64,000 nucleotides of DNA from Alcanivorax sp. (lineage in GTDB: Bacteria; Pseudomonadota; Gammaproteobacteria; Pseudomonadales; Alcanivoracaceae): assembly GCA_017794945.1 (NCBI GenBank), contig CP051239.1:3075437-3139436 (forward strand), written 5' to 3'. Both the position numbers and the translations under genes were made by a program. Position 1 is the stretch's first letter. Each line of letters starts with the position of its first letter. Below are positions 8,669 to 17,500 of this stretch, piece by piece. A model generated the notes under the pieces. The model saw nothing but the letters and a program-made list of their open reading frames with translations, did not search any database and was not told where the DNA came from.

Positions 8669-10347
8669 GAGGCGCTCTCGTCGTTGGCGGCGGCGCCCTT
8701 GGCGCGGCGCAGCGCCGCCACGCACTCCAGGGTCACCAGCACGGCCGCCACCAGCACCACCAGGTCCAGGCCCAGCAGGAACCAGTTCTCTTTCTCGAAG
8801 AAGTCGCGCAGTTGCATCAGCAGCGCGGCCAGGGTCATCACCAGCAGGAATACCAGAGGCCCGAGGGTGTAGAGGGTGGGGCGACCGCGGCGCACCAGCA
8901 TCACGGTGATCACCAGCAGGGTCAGACCGGCCAGCAACTGGTTGGTGGTGCCGAACAGCGGCCAGATCAGCAGCCCGCCGGAGCCGTCCGCGCCGCCGGC
9001 GCCGAACGCCAGGATCAGGCAGCTGGCCACGGAAAGCAGGGTGGCGGGCAGCGCCTTGCGCATCCAGCCGATGTTATAGATCTCGCCCCATTCCTGGAAA
9101 ATATAGCGCTGCAGGCGCAGGCCGGTGTCCATGGTGGTGCCGGCGAACAGCGCCGCCATCACCGTGAGCAGGGTGGCCGCCACGGTCACTTCCATGCCGG
9201 TTCCGGCGGCGAGAATGAAGGCGCCGCCGTCCACGAAGGCGGTCAGGCTGCCCTGGCCGAAAGAGGTGTACACCGCCTGCCAGTCGGCCAGCGAGGCGAA
9301 GCCGGCGGTGGCGGCGATGATCGCGGCCAGCGCCAGCGCGCCTTCGCCCACGGCGCCGAAGTAGCCGACGAAGCGGGCGTCGGTTTCCTTGTCCAACTGC
9401 TTGGAGGTGGTGCCCGAGGCCACCAGCCCGTGGAAGCCGGAAATCGCCCCGCAGGCGATGGTCACGAACAGCAACGGCAACATCGAGGGGGTGCCCTCGG
9501 GCACGCCGAAGTTGATCATCGGCGCCACCACGGTGGGGCTGGCGATGATCACCGCGCCGTACAGCAGGATCAGGCCGACGAACAATTGCAGGCCGTTGAT
9601 GTAGTCCCGGGGCTGCAGCAGCACCCACACCGGCAGCAGCGAAGCAATCGCGGCGTAACCGAACAGGATCAGAATCCACAGGGCGTTGGCGGACAGGCCG
9701 GCGGTGCTTTCCGGCAGGGTCACCGGCACCGAGGGGCCGATGTAGATGAGTGCGTACAGCGCCGCCACGCCGACCACCGAGACCAGGCCGAGGCCGATCT
9801 TGCGGCGGTAGATCAACTGGCCGATCACCAGGGCCACCGCGATGGCGCCCCACACCGGCACCACGGCACCGGGATTGTTGATCAGCAGCTTGGCGATCAC
9901 CACCCCGAACACCGCGTTGACCATCAGCAGCACCAGGAAAATGACGATCATGAACACGCTGCGCGCGCGCCCGCCGACCACCTCGCCGGTGAGCGAGCCC
10001 ACCGACTTGGCCCGGTTGCGCACGCTCGCCCAGATCGCGCCGCTGTCATGGACGCCGGCGAAGAAGATGGTGCCCAGGACCACCCAGAGGAAGGCCGGCA
10101 GCCAGCCCCAGATCACCGCGATGGCGGGCCCGACGATGGGCGCCGCGCCGGCCACCGAGGTGAAGTGGTGGCCCCAGAGCACAAAGCGATTGGTGGGCAC
10201 GAAGTCGACCCCGTCCTCGAACTCGTGGGCCGGGGTGCGGAAATCCGGATCCAGCTTGTAGATTTTTTCCGCGATAAAGCGGGAGTAGACAAAGTAGCCG
10301 GCGGCCATGCCGCCGAGGCCCAGAACCAAAAGCAGAATCGCGCTCAT
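8665..10347 (-). CDS. cstA: CstA-family carbon-starvation / pyruvate transporter
   Basis: A 560-residue inner-membrane protein with about fourteen or more hydrophobic segments. Family marks include AHEFEDGVDFVPTNRFVLWG near the N-terminus, HHFTSVAGAAPIVGPAIAVI and FLWVVLGTIFFAGVHDSGAI. E. coli CstA and BtsT are proton-coupled pyruvate (and possibly peptide) carriers. It is the first gene of a three-gene operon with cory-CC-star and the ArsA-like ATPase. Pyruvate uptake would feed the PEP synthase at 58818. It is somewhat shorter than E. coli CstA (~700 residues), matching the shorter form of the family. Confidence 0.92.
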   Translation of the reverse strand: MSAILLLVLGLGGMAAGYFVYSRFIAEKIYKLDPDFRTPAHEFEDGVDFVPTNRFVLWGHHFTSVAGAAPIVGPAIAVIWGWLPAFLWVVLGTIFFAGVHDSGAIWASVRNRAKSVGSLTGEVVGGRARSVFMIVIFLVLLMVNAVFGVVIAKLLINNPGAVVPVWGAIAVALVIGQLIYRRKIGLGLVSVVGVAALYALIYIGPSVPVTLPESTAGLSANALWILILFGYAAIASLLPVWVLLQPRDYINGLQLFVGLILLYGAVIIASPTVVAPMINFGVPEGTPSMLPLLFVTIACGAISGFHGLVASGTTSKQLDKETDARFVGYFGAVGEGALALAAIIAATAGFASLADWQAVYTSFGQGSLTAFVDGGAFILAAGTGMEVTVAATLLTVMAALFAGTTMDTGLRLQRYIFQEWGEIYNIGWMRKALPATLLSVASCLILAFGAGGADGSGGLLIWPLFGTTNQLLAGLTLLVITVMLVRRGRPTLYTLGPLVFLLVMTLAALLMQLRDFFEKENWFLLGLDLVVLVAAVLVTLECVAALRRAKGAAANDESAS

Positions 10348-10517
10348 CGGTCTTGTCCTTGTTGTGAAATTGGCCGGATTTCAGAATTACCCCTCACACC
10401 CTGGCGCGTCAATGCGACCCTGGTCGAATCGTGACACTGGCCACTAGGGCCCGGGCGCGCTAGGCTTGGACGGTTCAAACACATCCACTATCAAGGACGC
10501 TAAGTGGGGAGGATAAA

Positions 10518-11171
10518 ATGATAAAAGTACTGGTGGTCGACGACCACGATCTGGTGAGAACCGGCATCACCCGCATGCTCGGCGATCAGGAAGGGATTCG
10601 TGTGGTCGGCCAGGCCGACTGTGGGGAAGAAGCGGTACGTCTGGCCCGCGAGCTGAGCCCGGACGTGGTGCTGATGGACATCAAAATGCCGGGCATCGGC
10701 GGTCTTGAGGCGACCCGGCGGATGCTGCGCCAGGACGACGGCCTGCGCGTGATCGCCGTGACCGTCTGCGAGGACGAACCGTTCCCGTCGCGCCTGCTGC
10801 ACGCCGGCGCCGCCGGCTACCTGAGCAAGGGCGCCGATCTGGAAGAGATGGTACGGGCGATCAAGGTGGTGAGTACCGGCCAGCGCTACATCAGCCCGGA
10901 GATCGCCCAGGCGATGGCGCTACGGCCCTTCGTGCCGACCCCCGACGCGCCGCTGGACATGCTCTCCGAGCGCGAGCTGCAGATCATGATTCTGATCGTC
11001 AACTGCCATAAGGTGCAGGACGTGGCCGATCAGTTGTGCCTGTCGCCGAAGACGGTGAATACCTACCGCTACCGCATTTTCGACAAGCTGGGCATCAGCA
11101 GCGATGTGGAAATGGCCCTGGTGGCGGTGCGCCACGGCATGGTGGACGCCGACGAAGCCAACCCGGCCTGA
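10518..11171 (+). CDS. gacA: Response regulator GacA (LuxR/NarL type)
   Basis: A 217-residue regulator. The receiver domain (1-120) has the acidic pocket at D8/D9, phospho-acceptor D54 (VLMDIKMPG) and K104. The C-terminal LuxR helix-turn-helix shows LSERELQIM and [18 protein letters not shown]. GacA/UvrY with the sensor GacS drives transcription of the Rsm/Csr small RNAs. The neighbours uvrC and pgsA downstream are the classic gacA context. The GGGGAGG ribosome site lies just before the ATG. No gacS is in the window. Confidence 0.95.
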   Translation: MIKVLVVDDHDLVRTGITRMLGDQEGIRVVGQADCGEEAVRLARELSPDVVLMDIKMPGIGGLEATRRMLRQDDGLRVIAVTVCEDEPFPSRLLHAGAAGYLSKGADLEEMVRAIKVVSTGQRYISPEIAQAMALRPFVPTPDAPLDMLSERELQIMILIVNCHKVQDVADQLCLSPKTVNTYRYRIFDKLGISSDVEMALVAVRHGMVDADEANPA

Positions 11172-11269
11172 GGGTCCGGTCGGCGGGCGGAAAAGACCGG
11201 CGCGGGCTTGACAGTATCGCGCCAGTGCCGATCCTATGCAGCCTGTCGTTCGCCGACCCCGGAGTGGCC

Positions 11270-13093
11270 TTGCCGCAATTCGACGCCAAGCAGTTTCTCG
11301 CCCATTGCGCCCGCAAGCCCGGTGTTTACCGGATGCTGGACGACGATGGCGGAGTGCTCTATGTGGGGAAAGCCCGGGATCTGCGCGCCCGGCTGAATTC
11401 CTATTTCCAGAAAAACGTCACCGGCGCCAAAACCCGGGCGCTGGTCAGCCGTATCGCCGGCGTGGAGACCACCGTCACCGCCAGCGAGGCTGAGGCGCTG
11501 CTGCTTGAGCAGTCGCTGATCAAGTCCCTGCGCCCGCCGTACAATATTCTGCTGCGCGACGATAAGTCCTACCCCTATATCAAGATCACCACCTCGGACG
11601 AGTACCCGCGCATTACCTTTCATCGCGGCAAGCGCCGGCCCGGCGCCCGCTATTTCGGCCCCTATCCCAGCGCCGGCAGCGTTCGCGAAACCCTGGCGCT
11701 GGTGGAAAAGGTGTTCCGCGTGCGCAACTGCCGGGACAGCTTCTTCCGCAATCGCACACGGCCTTGCCTGCAGTATCAGATCGAGCGCTGCACCGCGCCC
11801 TGCGTGGATTTCGTCAGCCGCGAGGCGTACGCCGAGCAGGTGCGCATGGCGATGGACTTCCTTTCCGGGCGCAGCCGCCAGGTCAGCGACCACCTCACCG
11901 AGCAGATGGAGAAAGCCGCTGAGCAGCTGGATTTCGAGCGGGCCGCGGAACTGCGCGACCAGCTCGCCGCCATCCAGGCGGTCCAGCAAAAGCAGAACGT
12001 GGAAACCGACCGGGGCGGCGATGTGGACGCGGTGGCGATCGCGGTGCGCCACGGACTGGCGGTGGTGGAAGTGCTGATGGTGCGCCAGGGCAGGGTGCTC
12101 GGCCACCGCAGTTTCCGGCCGGATACCCGGGGCGAGGAAGACAGCGATGAAATCCTGGAAGCCTTTCTGGCCCAGTATTACCTGGGGGAGCGCGACGACC
12201 AGTCGATCCCCAGGGAGGTCGTGCTGCCCGGCGCGCTGCCCGGCCAGGCGGCGTTGCAGGAAGCCATGGAAACCCAGCTCGGCCGCCGCATCCGGCTGGC
12301 CGCCCGGGTGCGCGGCCAGCGTCAGGCCTGGCTGAACATGGCGCGGACCAACGCGGAGCAGTCCCTGCACGCGGATCTGGCCGCCCGGGAGCACCTTGAG
12401 CAGCGCTTCCATGCGCTGGAAACGCTGCTCGAGGCGGACACGCCGATCCGCCGCATTGAGTGTTTCGATATCAGCCACACCCAGGGCGAGCGGGCGGTGG
12501 CGTCCTGTGTGGTGTTCGACCAGCAGGGCGCGCGCAAGGCGGACTATCGCCGCTTCAACGTCAGCCCGGAGCACGGCGGCGACGACTACGAAGCCCTCGA
12601 AGAGGCGGTACGCCGCCGCTACCAGCGGGTGGTGAAGGAAGAAGCGAAGCTGCCGGATCTGCTCCTGATCGACGGCGGCAAGGGGCAGATGCAGCGCAGC
12701 TTTGAAGTGATTCAGAGCCTGCACCTGGACAATCAGGTGCTGGTGATGGGCATCGGCAAGGGGCCCAGCCGGCGCCCGGGCCTGGAGGTGCTGTACCTGC
12801 CCGACGGCCGCGAGCTGGTACCCGGCGGCGGCCACGCGGCGCTGCATCTCCTGCAGCAGGTCCGTGACGAGGCGCACCGCTTCGCGATCACCGGCCACCG
12901 CGCCCGGCGCGGCAAGGCCCGCCGTTCCGGGTTGGAAGACATTCCCGGTGTCGGTCCCAAGCGGCGCAAGGCGCTGCTCAACCATTTCGGCGGCTTGAAG
13001 CAGCTGCGCAATGCGTCGCGGGAAGAATTGGCGCGGGTGGAGGGCATCAACGCCCAGACCGCCGAGACGCTGTACAACTGGTTCCACGAGTAA
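11270..13093 (+). CDS. uvrC: Excinuclease ABC subunit C
   Basis: 607 residues from the TTG at 11270 (MPQFDAKQF), chosen because GGAG sits 5 bases upstream and the length fits the family. A GTG at 11264 (MALPQFDAK) is the alternative. The N-terminal GIY-YIG nuclease domain (KPGVYRMLDDDGGVLYVGKARDL) makes the 3' incision. A UvrB-binding UVR motif follows (LTEQMEKAAEQLDFERAAELRDQL), then the RNase H-like nuclease domain for the 5' incision, and a C-terminal helix-hairpin-helix pair (DIPGVGPKRRKALLNHFGG). It acts in nucleotide excision repair with UvrA and UvrB. It lies between gacA and pgsA. Confidence 0.95.
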   Translation: MPQFDAKQFLAHCARKPGVYRMLDDDGGVLYVGKARDLRARLNSYFQKNVTGAKTRALVSRIAGVETTVTASEAEALLLEQSLIKSLRPPYNILLRDDKSYPYIKITTSDEYPRITFHRGKRRPGARYFGPYPSAGSVRETLALVEKVFRVRNCRDSFFRNRTRPCLQYQIERCTAPCVDFVSREAYAEQVRMAMDFLSGRSRQVSDHLTEQMEKAAEQLDFERAAELRDQLAAIQAVQQKQNVETDRGGDVDAVAIAVRHGLAVVEVLMVRQGRVLGHRSFRPDTRGEEDSDEILEAFLAQYYLGERDDQSIPREVVLPGALPGQAALQEAMETQLGRRIRLAARVRGQRQAWLNMARTNAEQSLHADLAAREHLEQRFHALETLLEADTPIRRIECFDISHTQGERAVASCVVFDQQGARKADYRRFNVSPEHGGDDYEALEEAVRRRYQRVVKEEAKLPDLLLIDGGKGQMQRSFEVIQSLHLDNQVLVMGIGKGPSRRPGLEVLYLPDGRELVPGGGHAALHLLQQVRDEAHRFAITGHRARRGKARRSGLEDIPGVGPKRRKALLNHFGGLKQLRNASREELARVEGINAQTAETLYNWFHE

Positions 13094-13189
13094 TAAACGC
13101 TGAGCCGGGAGACGCGACCGTTTCAACAATGAGGCCGGCGTCGCTTTCCGTTATACTCACTTTTTCCGCCGACGGCATAGAAGTTATCC

Positions 13190-13807
13190 ATGTCCAAGCA
13201 CGCTGCCATTCTCAATCTACCCAATATACTCACTCTGATCCGGGTGGCCGCCATCCCGGTACTGGTGGCGGTGTTCTACCTGCCTTTCTGGTGGAGCGAT
13301 CTGCTGGCGGCGGCGCTGTTTCTGGCCGCCGGCCTGACCGACTGGCTGGACGGCTACCTGGCCCGCCGTCTCGGGCAGACCAGCCCGTTCGGCGCGTTTC
13401 TGGATCCGGTGGCGGACAAGCTGATCGTCGCCGTGGCCCTGGTAATGCTGGTGCAGACCCACGCCAGCGTGTGGTTCGCGGTGCCGGCGATGGTAATCGT
13501 GTCCCGGGAAATCACGGTGTCCGCGTTGCGCGAATGGATGGCGGAGTTGGGCGAGCGGGCCAAGGTGGCGGTCAGTTCGATCGGTAAAATCAAAACCGTC
13601 ACTCAGATGGTGGCGATCACGTTGTTGCTGGCGCTCAAGCCGGAGCACAGCGCGGATAACCTCACCATTGTGATGACACCGGGGCTGTGGCTGGCTTACG
13701 GGTGTTTGTACCTGGCCACCGCGCTGACGCTGTGGTCCATGTTCTCCTATTTGCGCGCGGCGGTGCCCCAATTCACCAACCCGGGCGGCGACCGCGACGT
13801 GCCGTGA
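13190..13807 (+). CDS. pgsA: CDP-diacylglycerol-glycerol-3-phosphate 3-phosphatidyltransferase
   Basis: A 205-residue integral membrane enzyme making phosphatidylglycerol phosphate. The CDP-alcohol phosphotransferase signature DG-x2-AR-x8-G-x3-D-x3-D is complete: DGYLARRLGQTSPFGAFLDP then VADK. There are about five membrane helices, starting NLPNILTLIRVAAIPVLVAV. The ATG at 13190 gives the normal family N-terminus. It follows uvrC by 96 bp and precedes the tRNA-Gly/Cys/Leu group, exactly the Pseudomonas order. Confidence 0.95.
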   Translation: MSKHAAILNLPNILTLIRVAAIPVLVAVFYLPFWWSDLLAAALFLAAGLTDWLDGYLARRLGQTSPFGAFLDPVADKLIVAVALVMLVQTHASVWFAVPAMVIVSREITVSALREWMAELGERAKVAVSSIGKIKTVTQMVAITLLLALKPEHSADNLTIVMTPGLWLAYGCLYLATALTLWSMFSYLRAAVPQFTNPGGDRDVP

Positions 13808-13881
13808 ACGGGGCGGGCTGGACGCCCCGGCACGGCTGCGCAAAGTTTGTCCAAGATATTGAATCGGCAGCAAAAACAGTC

Positions 13882-13909
13882 TTGACAGAGACCCGCGCTC
13901 GGGTAGAAT
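13882..13909 (+). promoter_or_regulatory. Consensus sigma-70 promoter of tRNA-Gly
   Basis: TTGACA at 13882-13887 and TAGAAT at 13904-13909 with a 16-bp spacer. The mature tRNA-Gly starts at 13948, leaving a 5' leader of about 30 nt. A GC-rich tract lies just before the -10 box, but no discriminator was tested. Confidence 0.85.
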
Positions 13910-13947
13910 GCGGCTTCGCGTTCGGGGCAACCCGGCGCTGGAAAAAA

Positions 13948-14023
13948 GCGGGAATAGCTCAGCTGGTAGAGCACAACCTTGCCAAGGTTGGGGTCGCGAG
14001 TTCGAATCTCGTTTCCCGCTCCA
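13948..14023 (+). tRNA. tRNA-Gly (anticodon GCC)
   Basis: 76 nt; acceptor stem GCGGGAA / TTCCCGC, discriminator T, encoded CCA at 14021-14023. The anticodon stem CAACC/GGTTG encloses TTGCCAA with GCC at 13981-13983. The T-arm is CGAG TTCGAAT CTCG. It is followed by two partial copies of its own 3' part. Confidence 0.97.
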
Positions 14024-14046
14024 ATTAGTAACGGAACCGGTTGCGA

Positions 14047-14095
14047 GGGTCGCGAGCTGGAGTGCCAGCCCAGTCGAATCTCGTTTCCCGCTCCA
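14047..14095 (+). repeat. Partial tRNA-Gly copy 1 (3' end with inserted hairpin)
   Basis: GGGTCGCGAG (14047-14056) and the last 22 nt of the tRNA including CCA (14074-14095) are identical to the tRNA-Gly gene. Between them, in place of one T of the T-loop, sits a 17-nt insert (14057-14073) that folds as CTGG-agtg-CCAG. The 5' half of the tRNA is absent, so it cannot be a functional tRNA. Confidence 0.88.
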
Positions 14096-14122
14096 AGTTT
14101 CAATGTGAATCTCGACGTTGGG

Positions 14123-14176
14123 GGTTGGGGTCGCGAGCTGGAACGCCAGCCCGATCGAATCTCGTTTCCCGCTCCA
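14123..14176 (+). repeat. Partial tRNA-Gly copy 2 (3' end with inserted hairpin)
   Basis: A longer copy than the first. GGTTGGGGTCGCGAG (14123-14137) covers the anticodon-stem 3' strand, variable loop and T-stem; then comes a 17-nt insert (14138-14154, CTGG-aacg-CCAG), then the same 22-nt 3' end (14155-14176). The insert sits at the same T-loop position as in copy 1. Copy 2 ends 9 bp before the terminator stem. Confidence 0.88.
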
Positions 14177-14185
14177 GATTCCCAA

Positions 14186-14209
14186 CCTCGGCCCAAGCCG
14201 GGGTTTTTT
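14186..14209 (+). terminator. Rho-independent terminator after tRNA-Gly and its copies
   Basis: Stem CCTCGGC / GCCGGGG (one T-G pair) with loop CCAA, followed by six T residues. If it stops the tRNA-Gly transcript, that RNA contains both partial copies. Confidence 0.85.
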
Positions 14210-14226
14210 GTTCGTACAGGTTTAAC

Positions 14227-14300
14227 GGCGCGGTGGCAGAGTGGTTATGCAGCGGACTGCAACTCCGTATACGCCGGTTCGATTCCGACCCGCGCCTCCA
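14227..14300 (+). tRNA. tRNA-Cys (anticodon GCA)
   Basis: 74 nt; acceptor stem GGCGCGG / CCGCGCC, discriminator T, encoded CCA at 14298-14300. Anticodon loop CTGCAAC with GCA at 14259-14261 in the stem GCGGA/TCCGT. No clear promoter of its own is seen after the upstream terminator. Confidence 0.96.
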
Positions 14301-14341
14301 TTCCCAGGCCTGCATTCGTTGTGTAAAGTTTCGCATGACCC

Positions 14342-14428
14342 GCGGGTATGGTGAAATTGGTAGACACAAGAGACTTAAAATCTCTCGGCCTTATGGCTGT
14401 GCCGGTTCGAGTCCGGCTACCCGCACCA
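14342..14428 (+). tRNA. tRNA-Leu (anticodon UAA)
   Basis: 87-nt class II tRNA; acceptor stem GCGGGTA / TACCCGC, discriminator A, encoded CCA at 14426-14428. The anticodon TAA at 14376-14378 sits in the stem AGAGA/TCTCT. The long variable arm is CGGCCTTATGGCTG. It lies 41 bp after tRNA-Cys, so the two are probably co-transcribed. 14429-14584 holds no recognised gene. Confidence 0.96.
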
Positions 14429-14584
14429 GCTTCTCCCTTCCGGTTCCTCCCTTCGCCTTTTATTGCCGCCTTGAATCGCTTTCTGGTACTTTAATGCTTT
14501 AGTCTTAATTCCTGCGGGAAAGCACGAATACCGAGGCCATAGCATAACGCCATAACAAACCTCGGGTTCAGGGGGAAACGGTTA

Positions 14585-17500
14585 ATGACTGGGTTTCAGC
14601 ATCTGTCCGTGCGGCTGAAGATTTTGTCCGTGGCGGGTTTGGGGATCTTCCTGTTCCTCGCTTATTTCTTGTACAGCTACTACATCGCGGAAACCAATAT
14701 CGACCATCTGCGCCAGGTGGAAAGCCACGACTTTCCGGTGCTGGAGCTGGTCAACGCCAACAATGTGGAATTCCTGGCGATCAGCGATGCCTTCGACGAC
14801 GCCATCACCCAGGCGGACGCCGGCTTGCTGGATGAGGCCCGCGAACGTTCCGATCGCTTCCTCGAACGCCTCGGCGATATCGAGCGCCTCGACCCCACGC
14901 TGAGCGCGCCGGTGGACGACCTGCGCTCCGTCTTTATCACCTATATCACCGTCGCCAACGACACCGCCGGCCGCCTGGTTGACGATCCCGGCGCGCGGGT
15001 CAGCAGCTATGAAGCGCTCACCGAGATGCAGCGGCTGGAACAGCGCTACACCGACGAGCACAGCGCCTTCGAGCAACAGCGTTATCAAAGCTTCCGCGAT
15101 AACCTCAATGCCAGCCGCGAAGATAATAAGAGCACCCAGCTTATCGGTCTGGCGTTGGGCAGCGTCGCGTTCACTTTGCTTGGATTGATCGCCCTGCGGG
15201 TCACCCGGTCCATCACCCGCCCGCTGGAGGACGCCATGGGCGCTGCCGACAGCATCGCCAGCGGCAACTGGGACACCGAAATCCGCAGCGACAGCCGTGA
15301 CGAAACCGGCCACCTGATTCGCGCCATCCGCAAAATGCGCGACACCCTCAAAGCGCGTACCGACGAGGACCGGCGTCAGGAGCAGCTGAAAAACCAGCTG
15401 TCGGAGCTCAACACCCTGATGCGGGGCGACCTGAGCATCGAGCAACTGGGCAATAATCTGCTTTCCTACGTCGTGCCCACGCTGGAAGCCCAGGTCGGCG
15501 CCTTCTATACCTTCGATACCGAGAACGACACCCTGCGCCTGTCCAGCGCCTACGCCATGCAGCGGCGCAAACAGCTCGCCAACGAATTCCGTCTGGGCGA
15601 ATCCCTGGTCGGACAGAGCGCGCTGGAAAAGAAAACCATCATTCTCGAGCAGGTGCCCGAGGAGTACATGCTGGTGGGCTCCGGCACGGGCAATGCGGCG
15701 CCGCGCAACGTCATGGTGCTGCCGATCCTTCACGACGATGAACTGAAAGGCGTACTGGAAGTGGGTGCCTTTCAATCGTTTTCCGATTCCGACACCGCCT
15801 TTCTGGAGCAGGGCGCCGCGCTGATCGGCGTGGCCCTGCACAGCGCCCAGAACCGGCTGCGGCTGGCTGGCATGCTGGAGCAAACCCAGCAACAGGCGCG
15901 CGCACTGGAGGCCCAGAAAGAGGAAATGGCCCAGGTTAATCAGGACCTGGAAGAGCAGGCCATGGAACTGTCCGCCTCCGAATCGCGCCTTCAGCAACAA
16001 CAGGAAGAACTGAAAGCGATCAACGAAGAGCTGGAATCGCAGACCCAGGCCCTGCGGGCCTCGGAGGAGTCCCTGCAGGCTCAGCAGGAAGAGCTGCGTG
16101 TCACCAACGAGGAGTTGGAAGCCCAGGCCAAGGTGCTCGGCGAGCAGAAAGCGGAAATGGGGCAAAAGAACAAGGAACTGGAGCTGCTGCACCAGGAGCT
16201 GGAGGACAAGATCAAGGAACTGGAGCTGTCCTCGAAGTATAAGTCCGAATTCCTCTCCACCATGTCCCACGAGTTGCGCACACCGCTGAACTCGATTCTG
16301 ATTCTGTCCAACGCGCTGGGGCAGAATAAAAAAGGCAACCTGGACGACAAGCAGGTGGAACACGCCCAGGTGATCCATTCCGCCGGCGCCGACCTCCTGT
16401 CACTGATCAACGACATCCTGGATATTTCCAAGATCGAGGAAGGCAAGATGGACGTGATGGTGGACGCCATCGCGCCGTCGGAGCTGTGCGATCACTTCCA
16501 GCGCCACTTCAGTCACATCGCCGAAAACCGCAACGTGGCCTTCCACGTGGCCCAGGGTGAGGGGTTGCCGGACAGTTTCTTCACCGACCGTCAGCGGCTC
16601 GAGCAGATTTTGAAGAACCTGCTTTCCAACGCGCTCAAATTCACCGATGACGGCTCCGTGACCCTGAGCATTGAGCGCCCCGGCGAGGACGAGCGCATCC
16701 CCGGCCGTCTGGACCGCGCCAGCACCCTTAAATTCGCGGTCACCGACACCGGCGTGGGCATCCCCGAGGACAAGCAGAAACTGATCTTCGAGGCCTTCCA
16801 GCAGGCCGACGGCACCACCAGCCGCAAATACGGCGGCACCGGCCTGGGTCTGACCATCTCGCGGGAGCTGGCGCGCTTGCTGGGCGGCGAGATCAGCCTG
16901 CACAGCGACGGCCCCGGCACCGGCGCCACCTTCATGCTCTACCTGCCCGAGGGGCACGCCGGGCAAGGCGAGCAGACCGAGGACGGTGCCCGGCCGGCGC
17001 CGGCGGAACCGGTGGACATCGGCGCCAACGCCGAGGCGCACACCGCCGCCAATCTGCCGCTGGAAGAGCAGGGTGATGACGGCTACGTGGTCCGCGAAAA
17101 GACCGTTCTGGTGGTGGAAGACGACGGCGAGTTCGCCAATGTGCTGGTGGACCTGGCGGCGGACTATGGCCTGGAAAGCCACATCTGCCACGACGGTGAA
17201 ACCGGTCTGGAGTACGCGCGTCGCTACCGGCCCAGCGCCATTATTCTCGATATCGGGCTGCCCGGTATCGACGGCTGGGAGGTGATGGAAAAGCTCAAGG
17301 CGGACGCCCGCACCCAGGATATTCCGGTGCACTTTCTGTCCGGCAAGGACGAGCGCAAGAAGGCGCTCGATCTGGGCGCCATCGACTTCCTCGCCAAGCC
17401 GGTCAGCCAGGAGCAGATGCTCAGCGCCTTCGCCAAGATCGAAACCGCCATCGAGACCAATGTGCGGCGCCTGCTGGTGGTGGAGGACAGCGCCATCCAG

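Noticed and set aside
13948..14176. tRNA-Gly followed by 3'-end copies as an integration (attL/attR) site of a genomic island
   Set aside because: Only ~130 bp separates the copies, no integrase or foreign genes are present, and the copies contain an inserted hairpin. Local duplication explains them better.
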